DNA of 45,603 nt from a bacterium. GTDB taxonomy: Bacteria; Actinomycetota; Acidimicrobiia; Spongiisociales; ZC4RG35. The translations under genes and the position numbers were made by a program. Positions 17,981-25,227 of the stretch are shown one piece after another. Each line of letters begins with the position of its first letter. Within the stretch, counting starts at the first letter, position 1. The notes under the pieces were generated by a model, which ran no database searches, was not told where the DNA came from, and worked only from the letters and a program-made list of their open reading frames with translations. The DNA lies in NCBI GenBank assembly GCA_028824015.1, contig JAPPFC010000007.1:1-45603 (forward strand). The letters are read 5' to 3'.

Positions 17981-18233
17981 TCGTGTTATGACTCACAAAC
18001 AAAGGACGATCAGTGACCTCCTGTATCGAATACCGACGATCCGGGAACTGATCTCGGCCCGCTTGATTAGCAGCAAGGCCCGTTGGGTACATCCCGATGG
18101 GCCGCCTGCTACGGAGCAGGACCCACTCATTGGGGTGGGTCTCCAACAGATCAGGAAGCAACTCCTCCACGAAAACGGTGTAGTTGCCGAGAGTCTCCCG
18201 TCGTGCTTCCTCTCGAGAAATGGTGGTTGGCAT
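17970..18233 (-). CDS. Small partner protein of the retropepsin gene
   Basis: 87 residues, MPTTISREEARRETLGNYTV onward, with no membrane segment. The pattern VFVEELLPDLLETHPNEWVL, then LRSRRPIGMYPTGLAA, then a short helix and FPDRRYSIQEVTD resembles small uncharacterised bacterial proteins (helix, two beta strands with an IGxYxT-like turn, helix, final strand F-x-x-x-x-Y-x-I-Q-E-V). These are often encoded directly beside a retropepsin-like protease. It has a very good ribosome site, GGGAGGAG, six bases before the ATG. It overlaps the protease gene by 11 bases. It may be a substrate, inhibitor or adaptor of the protease; this is inference from the pairing only. Confidence 0.75.
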   Translation of the reverse strand: MPTTISREEARRETLGNYTVFVEELLPDLLETHPNEWVLLRSRRPIGMYPTGLAANQAGRDQFPDRRYSIQEVTDRPLFVSHNTIAH

Positions 18234-18353
18234 CGGTTCTCCTCCCTATTGGTGGTTTCCAGGAATATAACTGTTCCATGTGACGCTTCGCGGGTCTGCC
18301 TGAGGCGATGATTTCGCGAGTGGGCAAGTTCCCAGAGCTTCTCGCCGATAAGG

Positions 18354-20180
18354 CTAAAACTTCCCAGATTCCCTTAGCTTGTCACTGATGCGGTCCTCCA
18401 GGGGGGTCGGGGCCGATGAAGAGATCGGGGTGGTTGTGGCGCCTTCTTCGGAGGCGGCGCGGCGTGCCGACCGTTCCGTTTCGGTGGCTTCCTGGTCGAC
18501 CTCGTTCCCGTCCGCCTCGAAGATGACGCCGTACTCGCTAAATGCCCGCTCGGGTGACAGGATTCCGTTGCGAACATCGCGTGCCGCAAGCTCCGGGTCC
18601 CGGGCGAGAGGGTCTCCCCAGCCGCCGGCGCCTGCCGTCCGGTGAATCAGACGCATCCCTTCTGTAACCCGCTGGGAGAACTTCGACGGCATCAGCACCT
18701 CTTCGTTCTCCGGGCCGAGAAGGTTCAGCGAAGGGGTGCCGGGCCTTCCGGCGCCGATGCCGTAGGGATAGATGGTGGCCCGGTCGGAACGCACGCTCAG
18801 GTCGCATTCCTGTAGGAACGTGTACTCGCGCTGGAGCGAGAGACCGCCCCGGTGGAGACCCGCGCCTCCCGTGTCGGGAATGTAGCCGTAGTGATCGACC
18901 CGGACGGGAAGCGACGACTCGAGCATCTCCACCGGGATGTTGCTCACATTGGCGCCCACGTTCGGTACGCCGTCCTCCCCGTCCTGAAGGGCCTGGCCGC
19001 CCCACGCTCCGGAGATCAGTTCCACCACCGAGAACCGCTCGCCTCCCGGCCTCACCCCTCCCACCGTGACCAGCGACAGCCCGCCGTCGGATGCGCCCAT
19101 CACCCGGTCGGGGAGCGCGGGCGCCAGAGCGCCGAAAATGGCGTCCATCACCCTGAAACCGGTCAGTCCCCGGGTCCCGGTGGCGGCCGGGAGCACGCAG
19201 TTGAGGATGCATCCCCGCGGCGCCTTGACCGTTATCGGCCGGAAGAATCCGGCGTTGTTGGGAATGTCGGACCTCAGCAGGGCACGCATCGCCGCGTAGG
19301 TGTTGGAATGGGTGAACGACAGGGTGTTGTTCAGAGAGGAGCGGACCTGGGGCGAGCTTCCCGTGAAGTCGAGGGTGACTCCTCCATCGCGAATCTCGAT
19401 GGAGACCGCGATGGGCACCGGATCGTCGCGGATGCCGTCGTCATCCAGATAGTCGATGTACGAGTAGGTCCCCTCCGGGAACGTTCTGATCTCCTGTCTG
19501 GTGAGCATCTCCGTGTAGTCCAGGAGAGCCGCCACATGCGCTCGGAACTCCGCCAGTCCGTACCGGCGGATCATCCGATCGAAGGCCTTGACGCCGGTGG
19601 CGCAGGCAACCAACTGCGCGTCGAAGTCTCCCAGGACGATGTCCGGCACCCGGGTGTTGGCGCCCAGCAGGGCGAACACACCCTCCTCACGCCTGCCCCG
19701 CGAGTAAAGTTTCACCGGCGGGATGCGGAGGCCCTCCTGGAAGCACTCCTCCGCATAGGGCGACATGCTCCCGGCCACCATCCCGCCCAGGTCGGCATGA
19801 TGCGCCACGGTCGCCACCAGTCCCACGTACTCCGACTCGAAGAAGACCGGGCGGACCACGAAGATGTCGGGAAGGTGCATGCCGCCGTCGAAAGGATCGT
19901 TGACCATGGCCACATCGCCCGGGTGGAGATCCCCGCGGAAACGCCTCAGAATCGCCGCCACCGCTTCCGGAAGGGCGCCGAGTTGGTTGGGCAGGGTGAC
20001 CCCCTGGGCGATTATCTGCCCGGTCTCGTCACACAGGGCCGTGGAGAAGTCCATGGCGCTCTTCACCGTCTCCGAATGCGATGTCCGAAGAACGCTCACC
20101 GCCATCTCCTCGCAAATTGCCGCCAGACCCTCGCGGATCAGTTCCCGCTCGATGGCGGCTGCTCCCCCGGATGTGGTCAT
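18354..20180 (-). CDS. hyuB: Hydantoinase B / oxoprolinase subunit
   Basis: 608 residues. The N-terminus ELIREGLAAICEEMAVSVLR, then TSHSETVKSAMDFSTALCD, and the motif GDVAMVNDPFDGGMHLPDIF are classic HyuB. Further on, FTGSSPQVRSSLNNTLSFTH, GCILNCVLPAATGTRGLTG and HRTAGAGGWGDPLARDPE follow the family order to the end. HyuB works with HyuA to open five-membered cyclic imides, amides or lactams (hydantoins, 5-oxoproline, N-methylhydantoin), usually with ATP. The start overlaps hyuA by four bases (ATGA). The last 50 residues form a Ser/Thr/Ala-rich, charged tail beyond the usual end of the family. The exact substrate is not decidable. These genes also serve in acetone- and acetophenone-carboxylase-like complexes, but no gamma subunit is present. 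Confidence 0.92.
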   Translation of the reverse strand: MTTSGGAAAIERELIREGLAAICEEMAVSVLRTSHSETVKSAMDFSTALCDETGQIIAQGVTLPNQLGALPEAVAAILRRFRGDLHPGDVAMVNDPFDGGMHLPDIFVVRPVFFESEYVGLVATVAHHADLGGMVAGSMSPYAEECFQEGLRIPPVKLYSRGRREEGVFALLGANTRVPDIVLGDFDAQLVACATGVKAFDRMIRRYGLAEFRAHVAALLDYTEMLTRQEIRTFPEGTYSYIDYLDDDGIRDDPVPIAVSIEIRDGGVTLDFTGSSPQVRSSLNNTLSFTHSNTYAAMRALLRSDIPNNAGFFRPITVKAPRGCILNCVLPAATGTRGLTGFRVMDAIFGALAPALPDRVMGASDGGLSLVTVGGVRPGGERFSVVELISGAWGGQALQDGEDGVPNVGANVSNIPVEMLESSLPVRVDHYGYIPDTGGAGLHRGGLSLQREYTFLQECDLSVRSDRATIYPYGIGAGRPGTPSLNLLGPENEEVLMPSKFSQRVTEGMRLIHRTAGAGGWGDPLARDPELAARDVRNGILSPERAFSEYGVIFEADGNEVDQEATETERSARRAASEEGATTTPISSSAPTPLEDRISDKLRESGKF

Positions 20181-22288
20181 GACGAGTCCTCCTCGATGAT
20201 CACGCTCTGGGACCGGTCCCGGAACACCCGGTAGCCGGGCGGCACCACCGTGGTGGCGTCGTAGTCCTCGACGATCATGGGCGCCTGGCGAGGCGTAGCT
20301 GTGAGATCGCCGCGGCGGAGCACCGGCGTGGGCAACAGGCCGATCTCACCGCCGAAGAAGACTTCCCGCTGGTTCGACTCATCCGGTTGTGAATCGGGCC
20401 GGTTGCCGGCCGGTACGCCCGCCGGACTCTGTTCCCGTATCACCACCAACAGTTGCACGATCTCGGTTGCATTGTTTGTTACGTGTCCATAGGTGTTCAG
20501 GTGCTGCTCAGCGAAGGCCTTTTCCAGTTCCGCCGTCCACGACGACCAGTCGTCGGTGAACGCCGGCAGTCTCACGGGAAGTTCAAAGCCCTGACCCACG
20601 TATCGCATCTCCACCCAGGACTCGAACTCGAATGAGACGGTGTGAAGGCTCCCATGTCCCACTCCCTCCCTCGCCTGCGCCTCCAGTTCCCGGATCTCTG
20701 CTTGGAGTTCAGAGCGGGACAGGCCGGCGGTGCGCCGGAGGAAGGTCTTCTTGGCATGGAACTCCAGCCGGGCCTCCAGCAGGCCAACAGCCGAGAAGAC
20801 CCCGGGCTGGGGAGGCACGATCACCCGGCGGATCCCCAGTTCCCGGGCGATTCCCATCGCATGGACCGGACCGCTCCCCCCGAAGGCGATCAGGGTGAAG
20901 TCGCGCGGGTCCCGGCCCCGCTGGACCGAGACCGACTTGATCGCCCGGATCATGCTGGCGTTGGCGATCAGATGAGCGCCGTAGGCAGCGACCGGGATGT
21001 CGAGACCCAGGGGAGCGGCCACCTTCTCCTCGAAGGCGGCCCGGGCGCCGTCCACATCCAGCTTGACCGCTCCGTCCAGTAGCCCGCCGGGGTTGAGATA
21101 CCCCAGCAGCAGGTTGGCGTCGGTGACCGTGGGCTCTCGGCCGCCCTTGCCGTAACACACCGGACCGGGGTCGGCGCCGGCCGAGGAAGGACCCACCTTG
21201 GGAGCCCCGGCTGGATCGATCCACACGATGCTGCCTCCCCCGGCGCCGACCTCGGCGAGGTCGATGAAGGGCACGCTCAGCGCGTAGCCGCCTCCGCTCC
21301 TCAGGCGACTGCCGGCCGACATCGCCGACGCCACCTCGAACTCGGCGGTGAAGTGCGGTTCGCCACCCTCCACCAGGGCGGTCTTGGCGGTGGTGCCGCC
21401 CATGTCGAAGGTGATGGCGTTGTCCACTCCCAACGATCGAGCCAGCCCGCTCGAGGCGATCACCCCCGCCGCGGGCCCTGACTCTACGACGTATGCGGGT
21501 CGCTCGGCTGCCGCCTCACTGGTCATGACCCCTCCGTTGGACTGCATGATGAGCAATGGGGCTGTCACGTCCAACTCGTCGAGCTTTCCCCGGAGCGCCT
21601 CGAGGTAGGAGGCCACCACCGGCCTGACGTAGGCGTTGAGCACGGTGGTGCTGGTCCTCTCGTACTCGCGGATCACGGGCAGAACCCGGTGGGAGAGCGA
21701 GGTCCAAACATCGGGGTGCTCCCTGGCAAGCATCTCGCCGATGGCCGTCTCGTGGGAGGGATTGGCGTAGGAGTGGATGAGGCTCACCGCGATCGACTCC
21801 ACCCCCAGTTCGACCAGCGCCTCCACCTTCCGCCGGGCGTCGTCGATATCCAGGGCGGTGACGACCTTGCCGTCAACCCCCACTCGTTCGACGACCTCCA
21901 AACGACGGGAACGTTCCACCAGCGGCTCGGGCTTCTGCCAGGTCACGTCGTACAGCTTGGGGACCCGCAGTCTTCGCAGCTCGAGCACATCGGCGAACCC
22001 CGCCGTGGTCAGCAGACCGGTGAGAGCGCCCTTTCGTTCCAGGATGGCATTGGTCGCCACGGTGCTCCCATGCACCACATCTCGGGTGTCGGCCGGCTCG
22101 ACGTCGTGAGACTCGATGATCTCGCGGATCCCATCGACCACGCCTTCACTGAAGTCCCGGGGGGTCGACAGCAGTTTGTAGGTGTAGATGTCACCGCCCG
22201 CGCTGGTGACCACCACGTCGGTGAATGTCCCTCCCACGTCAACGCCGATTCGTGACTCCTCTGGCGGTCGGGGGCCGGAAGCGCTCAT
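20177..22288 (-). CDS. hyuA: Hydantoinase A / oxoprolinase ATPase subunit
   Basis: 703 residues. RIGVDVGGTFTDVVVTSAGG is the ASKHA ATP-binding phosphate-1 loop. GSTVATNAILERKGALTGLL, then SLIHSYANPSHETAIGEML, NAYVRPVVASYLEAL, FDMGGTTAKTALVEGG (phosphate-2) and GAGGGSIVWIDPAGAPKVGP are the HyuA landmarks in the expected order. The C-terminal part is the usual beta-rich domain. It activates the cyclic amide by phosphorylation for ring opening by HyuB. The weak ribosome site before the ATG suggests modest expression or a leaderless message. The upstream region contains an imperfect palindrome at 22405-22421. The pair lies head to tail behind the ImmA-like gene on the same strand, about 150 bases apart. 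Confidence 0.93.
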   Translation of the reverse strand: MSASGPRPPEESRIGVDVGGTFTDVVVTSAGGDIYTYKLLSTPRDFSEGVVDGIREIIESHDVEPADTRDVVHGSTVATNAILERKGALTGLLTTAGFADVLELRRLRVPKLYDVTWQKPEPLVERSRRLEVVERVGVDGKVVTALDIDDARRKVEALVELGVESIAVSLIHSYANPSHETAIGEMLAREHPDVWTSLSHRVLPVIREYERTSTTVLNAYVRPVVASYLEALRGKLDELDVTAPLLIMQSNGGVMTSEAAAERPAYVVESGPAAGVIASSGLARSLGVDNAITFDMGGTTAKTALVEGGEPHFTAEFEVASAMSAGSRLRSGGGYALSVPFIDLAEVGAGGGSIVWIDPAGAPKVGPSSAGADPGPVCYGKGGREPTVTDANLLLGYLNPGGLLDGAVKLDVDGARAAFEEKVAAPLGLDIPVAAYGAHLIANASMIRAIKSVSVQRGRDPRDFTLIAFGGSGPVHAMGIARELGIRRVIVPPQPGVFSAVGLLEARLEFHAKKTFLRRTAGLSRSELQAEIRELEAQAREGVGHGSLHTVSFEFESWVEMRYVGQGFELPVRLPAFTDDWSSWTAELEKAFAEQHLNTYGHVTNNATEIVQLLVVIREQSPAGVPAGNRPDSQPDESNQREVFFGGEIGLLPTPVLRRGDLTATPRQAPMIVEDYDATTVVPPGYRVFRDRSQSVIIEEDSS

Positions 22289-22404
22289 GTGAAGGTGTGC
22301 CCCGAATCCGTTTCCTGGCCGGTCGTCGTGACTCTGTGGGCGGCTACTTCGGCGTGCCTGTCAGAATCGGGGGATCGAAATGACATAGAGCCGTATCTTA
22401 GGAA

Positions 22405-22421
22405 TGTGACAAAATATCACA
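22405..22421. promoter_or_regulatory. Inverted repeat upstream of hyuA
   Basis: TGTGA and TCACA are separated by 7 AT-rich bases, about 120 bases before the hyuA start and 20 bases after the ImmA-like gene. It is followed by a direct repeat AGCGGTC-AGCGGTC. A regulator site for hyuAB is possible, but the repeat is short and could occur by chance. Confidence 0.3.
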
Positions 22422-22441
22422 ACAGCGGTCAGCGGTCAAAC

Positions 22442-23443
22442 TTACCAGCCGCCCAGCCGGTCCATTTCGTCCCAGATGGCCGACTCAGAATCCTCCACTG
22501 GAGGAAACTGGCTCAGTCCCGACATGGACTCAGGGGAGACTGCCAGGACCCGGGCAGCCTGGACTGGGGTCATCACCCCTTTGGTCAGGGCGGCACAGAC
22601 CAGTTGCAGCATGGGGCGGGGAGCGGCGGCCAGCGGGGGAGGGTTGGCGCCGCGGCCCCGGTCCACGGGATTGGGAGAGTATCCCAGCCCCGGCGCCATG
22701 CCGCTGGGGGAGGCCTTTCCCATCTCCCGGTAGCTCTTCTCGGAGATCAGACCGGATTGGCGCAGCCGGACCGCCACCAGCGCATAGCTCACCCCGAACA
22801 TGCGTTGGAGGTGAAGGGCGATCACCGGATGGGAGGGGTCCACGTCCTTTCCCAGGCTTCCCACCGCTTTGCGGAGGGCGGTGTCGGGAACCAGGAGTTG
22901 GGCTGCAAACCGGACGGCGAAGCGTTGATGGGGTCCGTCGGGCACCGAGAACCACACGTCTCGCAGGTGTGAGTGGCAGAAGGCCTGACCCAGTTGGGCG
23001 GCCAGGGCAAACAGATGACGACCGAGGTCCAGTTGGGAGTTCACCACCGCACAGAATCCGATGGACCGATGGTTGAAGAAGAACCCCGAGTGCCGCTCTC
23101 CCAGGGGGAGGCGAAACACCAGGGCGTGTTGAGCCGCCAGAGCCAGGAGGTGATCGGCGATCGGTCCCTCACCCCAGCCGAGCGCCGTACGGACTTCCTG
23201 CGCCAGACGGGGCGCCTCGGTCGGATCGGGGTGGGAGAGCAGAGCCGGAGGAGGCAGAGGGCTTTCCCCTCGTCCGGGTAGGTCGGCGCCCATGATGGCC
23301 AACAGTTCCTCATAGGACTGGGCCAGTTCGGCGAAGCGGGTCACGGAGGTCCGGAAGGCGTCGTCCGGCGCGAAATCGGCGGAACCGAGGATCCTGTCGA
23401 CCAGGCCGAGCACCGCCTCCCGGTCCGCCGGCCAACTGTTCAT
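22442..23443 (-). CDS. ImmA/IrrE-like protein lacking the HExxH motif
   Basis: 333 residues. The central part follows the ImmA/IrrE (M78-like) plan. There is a strand pair ALVFRLPLGERHSGFFFNH, a helix where the metalloprotease motif should be (LFALAAQLGQAFCHSH), then RFAVRFAAQLLVPDTALRKA. A C-terminal helical module VIALHLQRMFGVSYALVAVR, LRQSGLISEKSYREM closes it, as in the XRE-ImmA proteins of actinobacteria. The usual HExxH reads AAQLG here, so zinc binding and proteolysis are probably lost, although a His pair remains just after it (CHSH). The last 90 residues are Pro/Gly-rich and end in a second helical piece with VCAALTKGVMTPVQAARVLAVS. It may act as a sensor or scaffold. The N-terminus has no recognisable helix-turn-helix. 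Confidence 0.65.
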   Translation of the reverse strand: MNSWPADREAVLGLVDRILGSADFAPDDAFRTSVTRFAELAQSYEELLAIMGADLPGRGESPLPPPALLSHPDPTEAPRLAQEVRTALGWGEGPIADHLLALAAQHALVFRLPLGERHSGFFFNHRSIGFCAVVNSQLDLGRHLFALAAQLGQAFCHSHLRDVWFSVPDGPHQRFAVRFAAQLLVPDTALRKAVGSLGKDVDPSHPVIALHLQRMFGVSYALVAVRLRQSGLISEKSYREMGKASPSGMAPGLGYSPNPVDRGRGANPPPLAAAPRPMLQLVCAALTKGVMTPVQAARVLAVSPESMSGLSQFPPVEDSESAIWDEMDRLGGW

Positions 23444-23864
23444 GGGCCTTCCCCCGCTCTGGGAGTGGTTGGCAGTCGGCGCCGGGAGTCGGTAGGCATG
23501 AGGTCAAGCCTATTCGGTGTGATCTCCCCATCTCGGGGTGGGACCCCGCTTGGAAGGTGGAGAGTGGCAGGAACAGAACGCGAATACATTGGGGGCAGTG
23601 TCTGATCGCCAACGTATTCGGGATCCACAATTCTCCCAATGCGGCGCCGGTTCGATGCTCCGGGTGAAGGGAGGTCGGATACCTCGCCCCAGTCCGGGCG
23701 ACAACCATAGAAACACCTGATAGGACCAGCAAGAATTGTCCGTTTTCCAGGACGGGTGAGGGGGATTGCTGGTAGCGTGAAATGCGTATAGGGCGACATC
23801 CCGCCCGCCTGTCGCGGACTGTGTGAGTGCGCCTCAAAACAAGCGAGAAGAGGAGCAGACGAAT
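23444..23864. other. Divergent intergenic region with structured leader
   Basis: About 420 bases between the ImmA-like gene and the start of the P450/ABC array. No credible gene was seen. It holds the inverted repeat at 23581-23620 and several short GC-rich complementary segments nearer the binding-protein start, including GCGACA/TGTCGC around 23792-23814. Promoters for both directions must lie here, but no convincing -35/-10 pair could be chosen. Confidence 0.5.
23581..23641. promoter_or_regulatory. Inverted repeat with an alternative pairing partner
   Basis: Segment 23581-23592 (CGAATACATTGG) pairs with 23609-23620 (CCAACGTATTCG) over 12 bases with one imperfect position. Bases 23587-23593 (CATTGGG) can instead pair with 23635-23641 (CCCAATG). 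The two helices share bases and exclude one another. The imperfect pair is a G-U wobble only on the minus-strand transcript (toward the ImmA-like gene). It could be an operator or a leader switch. Confidence 0.4.
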
Positions 23865-24869
23865 ATGAAGAGTAAGAAGCATTTTGCGGCAAAGGCGATA
23901 GTCTTTCTTGTCGCCTTGTCGCTGGTAGCAGCGGCTTGCGGATCCGATGATCCGGAGTCCGATTCTCTCAAGATTGGTTTTTCCGGTCAACCCGACTTCA
24001 CCCAGATCATGAACTTCACATGGATCGACGCGCTGAATGACGAGCACGGCATCGCCGCCGAAGCCGTGATCTTCGAGGGGACCTCACCGCCGTTCCGGGC
24101 GCTGGTCTCCGGTGACGTGGACATGGTGGTGGGACAGGTGCCTCCGGGCATCAAGCTGCGCGCCGAGACGGGAGCTGATGTGGTGATGATCGCTGGCGAC
24201 GTCCGCCAGTCGGACTACATCCTGGTGTCGTCACCGGATGTGACCTCTCTTGAGGACCTGTACGGTCGCCAGATCGGCACCGCCGGTCCGGGCGCGGTGA
24301 GCACCTCGCTGTCGGTGGCCGCACTCTCCCGGGAGAACATCAACATCGATGACATCGAGTTCGTAGAGGTGGGAGGCACCTCCGCTCGGATGGCAGCGCT
24401 GGTGTCGGGCCAGACCGCGGCCGGCGCCGCGCACTTCGCCGAGGGCTTCAACGCGGTGGAGGAAGGACTCCATCCGCTGTATGTGATCGCCGATGCGGTG
24501 GGTCCCTATCTCTTCCACGGGGTGTGGGTCGACCGGGCCTGGCTGGAGGACAACCCCAACCTGGCGCAGTTGGCGATGGACGAGTTCATCGATTCGGTGC
24601 GCTGGGCAGCCAACAACAAGGCCGATTACATCGCGGAGGCGGCTTCCGTCACCGAGGGTCTGTCGGATGCGGCCAAGAGCCGGGCCTATGACGAGTTCAT
24701 TCGGATCGGACTGTTCGCGGTGAACGGCGGTCTCCAGCCCGAACTGCTGCAGGCCACCATCTCCATCGAGCAGGAAGTGGACAACCTTCCGGCCCAGGTT
24801 GAGGATCCCTCCAACTGGGTGGTCACCGACCTGGTGGACGATTACCTGGAGCGCAACGGCACCCAATAG
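23865..24869 (+). CDS. ABC transporter substrate-binding lipoprotein, NMT1/THI5-SsuA type
   Basis: 334 residues from the ATG at 23865, which has GAGGAG upstream; an upstream ATG at 23823 would spoil the signal peptide. The signal sequence ends in the lipobox VAAAC (Cys25). The type II binding fold starts SLKIGFSGQPDFTQIMNFTW and continues with FEGTSPPFRALVSGDVDMVV, a TSLEDLYGRQIGTAGPGAVS lobe-2 entry, and SRENINIDDIEFVEVGGTSA. This is the pattern of NitT/TauT importers of aromatic or small heterocyclic substrates (thiamin pyrimidines, sulfonates, nitrate). It heads the array with ferredoxin, P450, ATPase and two permeases. The ligand is unknown; the THI5-like fold and the oxidative genes downstream favour an aromatic or N-heterocyclic compound. 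Confidence 0.9.
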   Translation: MKSKKHFAAKAIVFLVALSLVAAACGSDDPESDSLKIGFSGQPDFTQIMNFTWIDALNDEHGIAAEAVIFEGTSPPFRALVSGDVDMVVGQVPPGIKLRAETGADVVMIAGDVRQSDYILVSSPDVTSLEDLYGRQIGTAGPGAVSTSLSVAALSRENINIDDIEFVEVGGTSARMAALVSGQTAAGAAHFAEGFNAVEEGLHPLYVIADAVGPYLFHGVWVDRAWLEDNPNLAQLAMDEFIDSVRWAANNKADYIAEAASVTEGLSDAAKSRAYDEFIRIGLFAVNGGLQPELLQATISIEQEVDNLPAQVEDPSNWVVTDLVDDYLERNGTQ

Positions 24870-24886
24870 AACCACCGCCGAGACTT

Positions 24887-24917
24887 CCCTCCCGGTAGGG
24901 GTGGCCCGCCGGGAGGG
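24887..24917 (+). promoter_or_regulatory. First intercistronic hairpin after the binding-protein gene
   Basis: The perfect 9-base arms CCCTCCCGG (24887-24895) and CCGGGAGGG (24909-24917) have a 13-base loop, 18 bases after the binding-protein stop. There is no U-run, so it is more likely an mRNA stabiliser or partial attenuator than a full intrinsic terminator. Confidence 0.6.
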
Positions 24918-24929
24918 GGTGCTTCGTGT

Positions 24930-24980
24930 GGGGAGGTGTCCCCGCCGTCTGTGGGCGGAGGCAGCGGAGGACACCTCCCC
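24930..24980 (+). promoter_or_regulatory. Second, nested intercistronic hairpin
   Basis: The perfect 12-base arms GGGGAGGTGTCC (24930-24941) and GGACACCTCCCC (24969-24980) enclose a 27-base loop that itself can form a CCGCC/GGCGG stem. It lies about 30 bases before the ferredoxin start. Together with the hairpin at 24887 it separates the binding-protein message from the P450 genes, and probably tunes the relative amounts of each. Confidence 0.65.
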
Positions 24981-25011
24981 GGGTGGGGCTAGAACCTAGA
25001 AAGGAGTCGCC

Positions 25012-25227
25012 ATGGCTGAAGGCGACCGCATCGAGATCGACTACGACTTCTGCTACCAGAGCGGCGAGTGCGTGCTGTTCGCTCCCGAGGTTTACCGGTT
25101 CGGTGACGACGGGTTCCCCGAAGTGGTGAACGGGGGAGTGGCGGAGACGCCCACGTCGGTGCTGGCCGGGACGGTGGAGAACTGCCCGTCGGGAGCGATC
25201 ACATTGATCCCGGGAGGTGGCGAGTGA
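25012..25227 (+). CDS. Single-cluster (3Fe-4S type) ferredoxin
   Basis: 71 residues, the size of the small ferredoxins that feed electrons to actinobacterial P450s. The cluster residues are Cys14 and Cys20 in DFCYQSGECVLFAPEVYRF and Cys58 in VENCPSGAI. The usual fourth position of a 4Fe-4S cluster (residue 17) is Ser, so a 3Fe-4S cluster is expected, as in P450 partner ferredoxins. The stop overlaps the P450 start codon as TGATG, a strong sign that the two proteins work as a pair. A textbook ribosome site AAAGGAG precedes the ATG. No ferredoxin reductase is encoded in the window, so one elsewhere in the genome must supply electrons. Confidence 0.93.
   Translation: MAEGDRIEIDYDFCYQSGECVLFAPEVYRFGDDGFPEVVNGGVAETPTSVLAGTVENCPSGAITLIPGGGE

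Noticed and set aside
18354-22288. Acetone or acetophenone carboxylase instead of hydantoinase
   Set aside because: The gamma subunit expected for acetone carboxylase is absent, and subunit lengths fit HyuA/HyuB.
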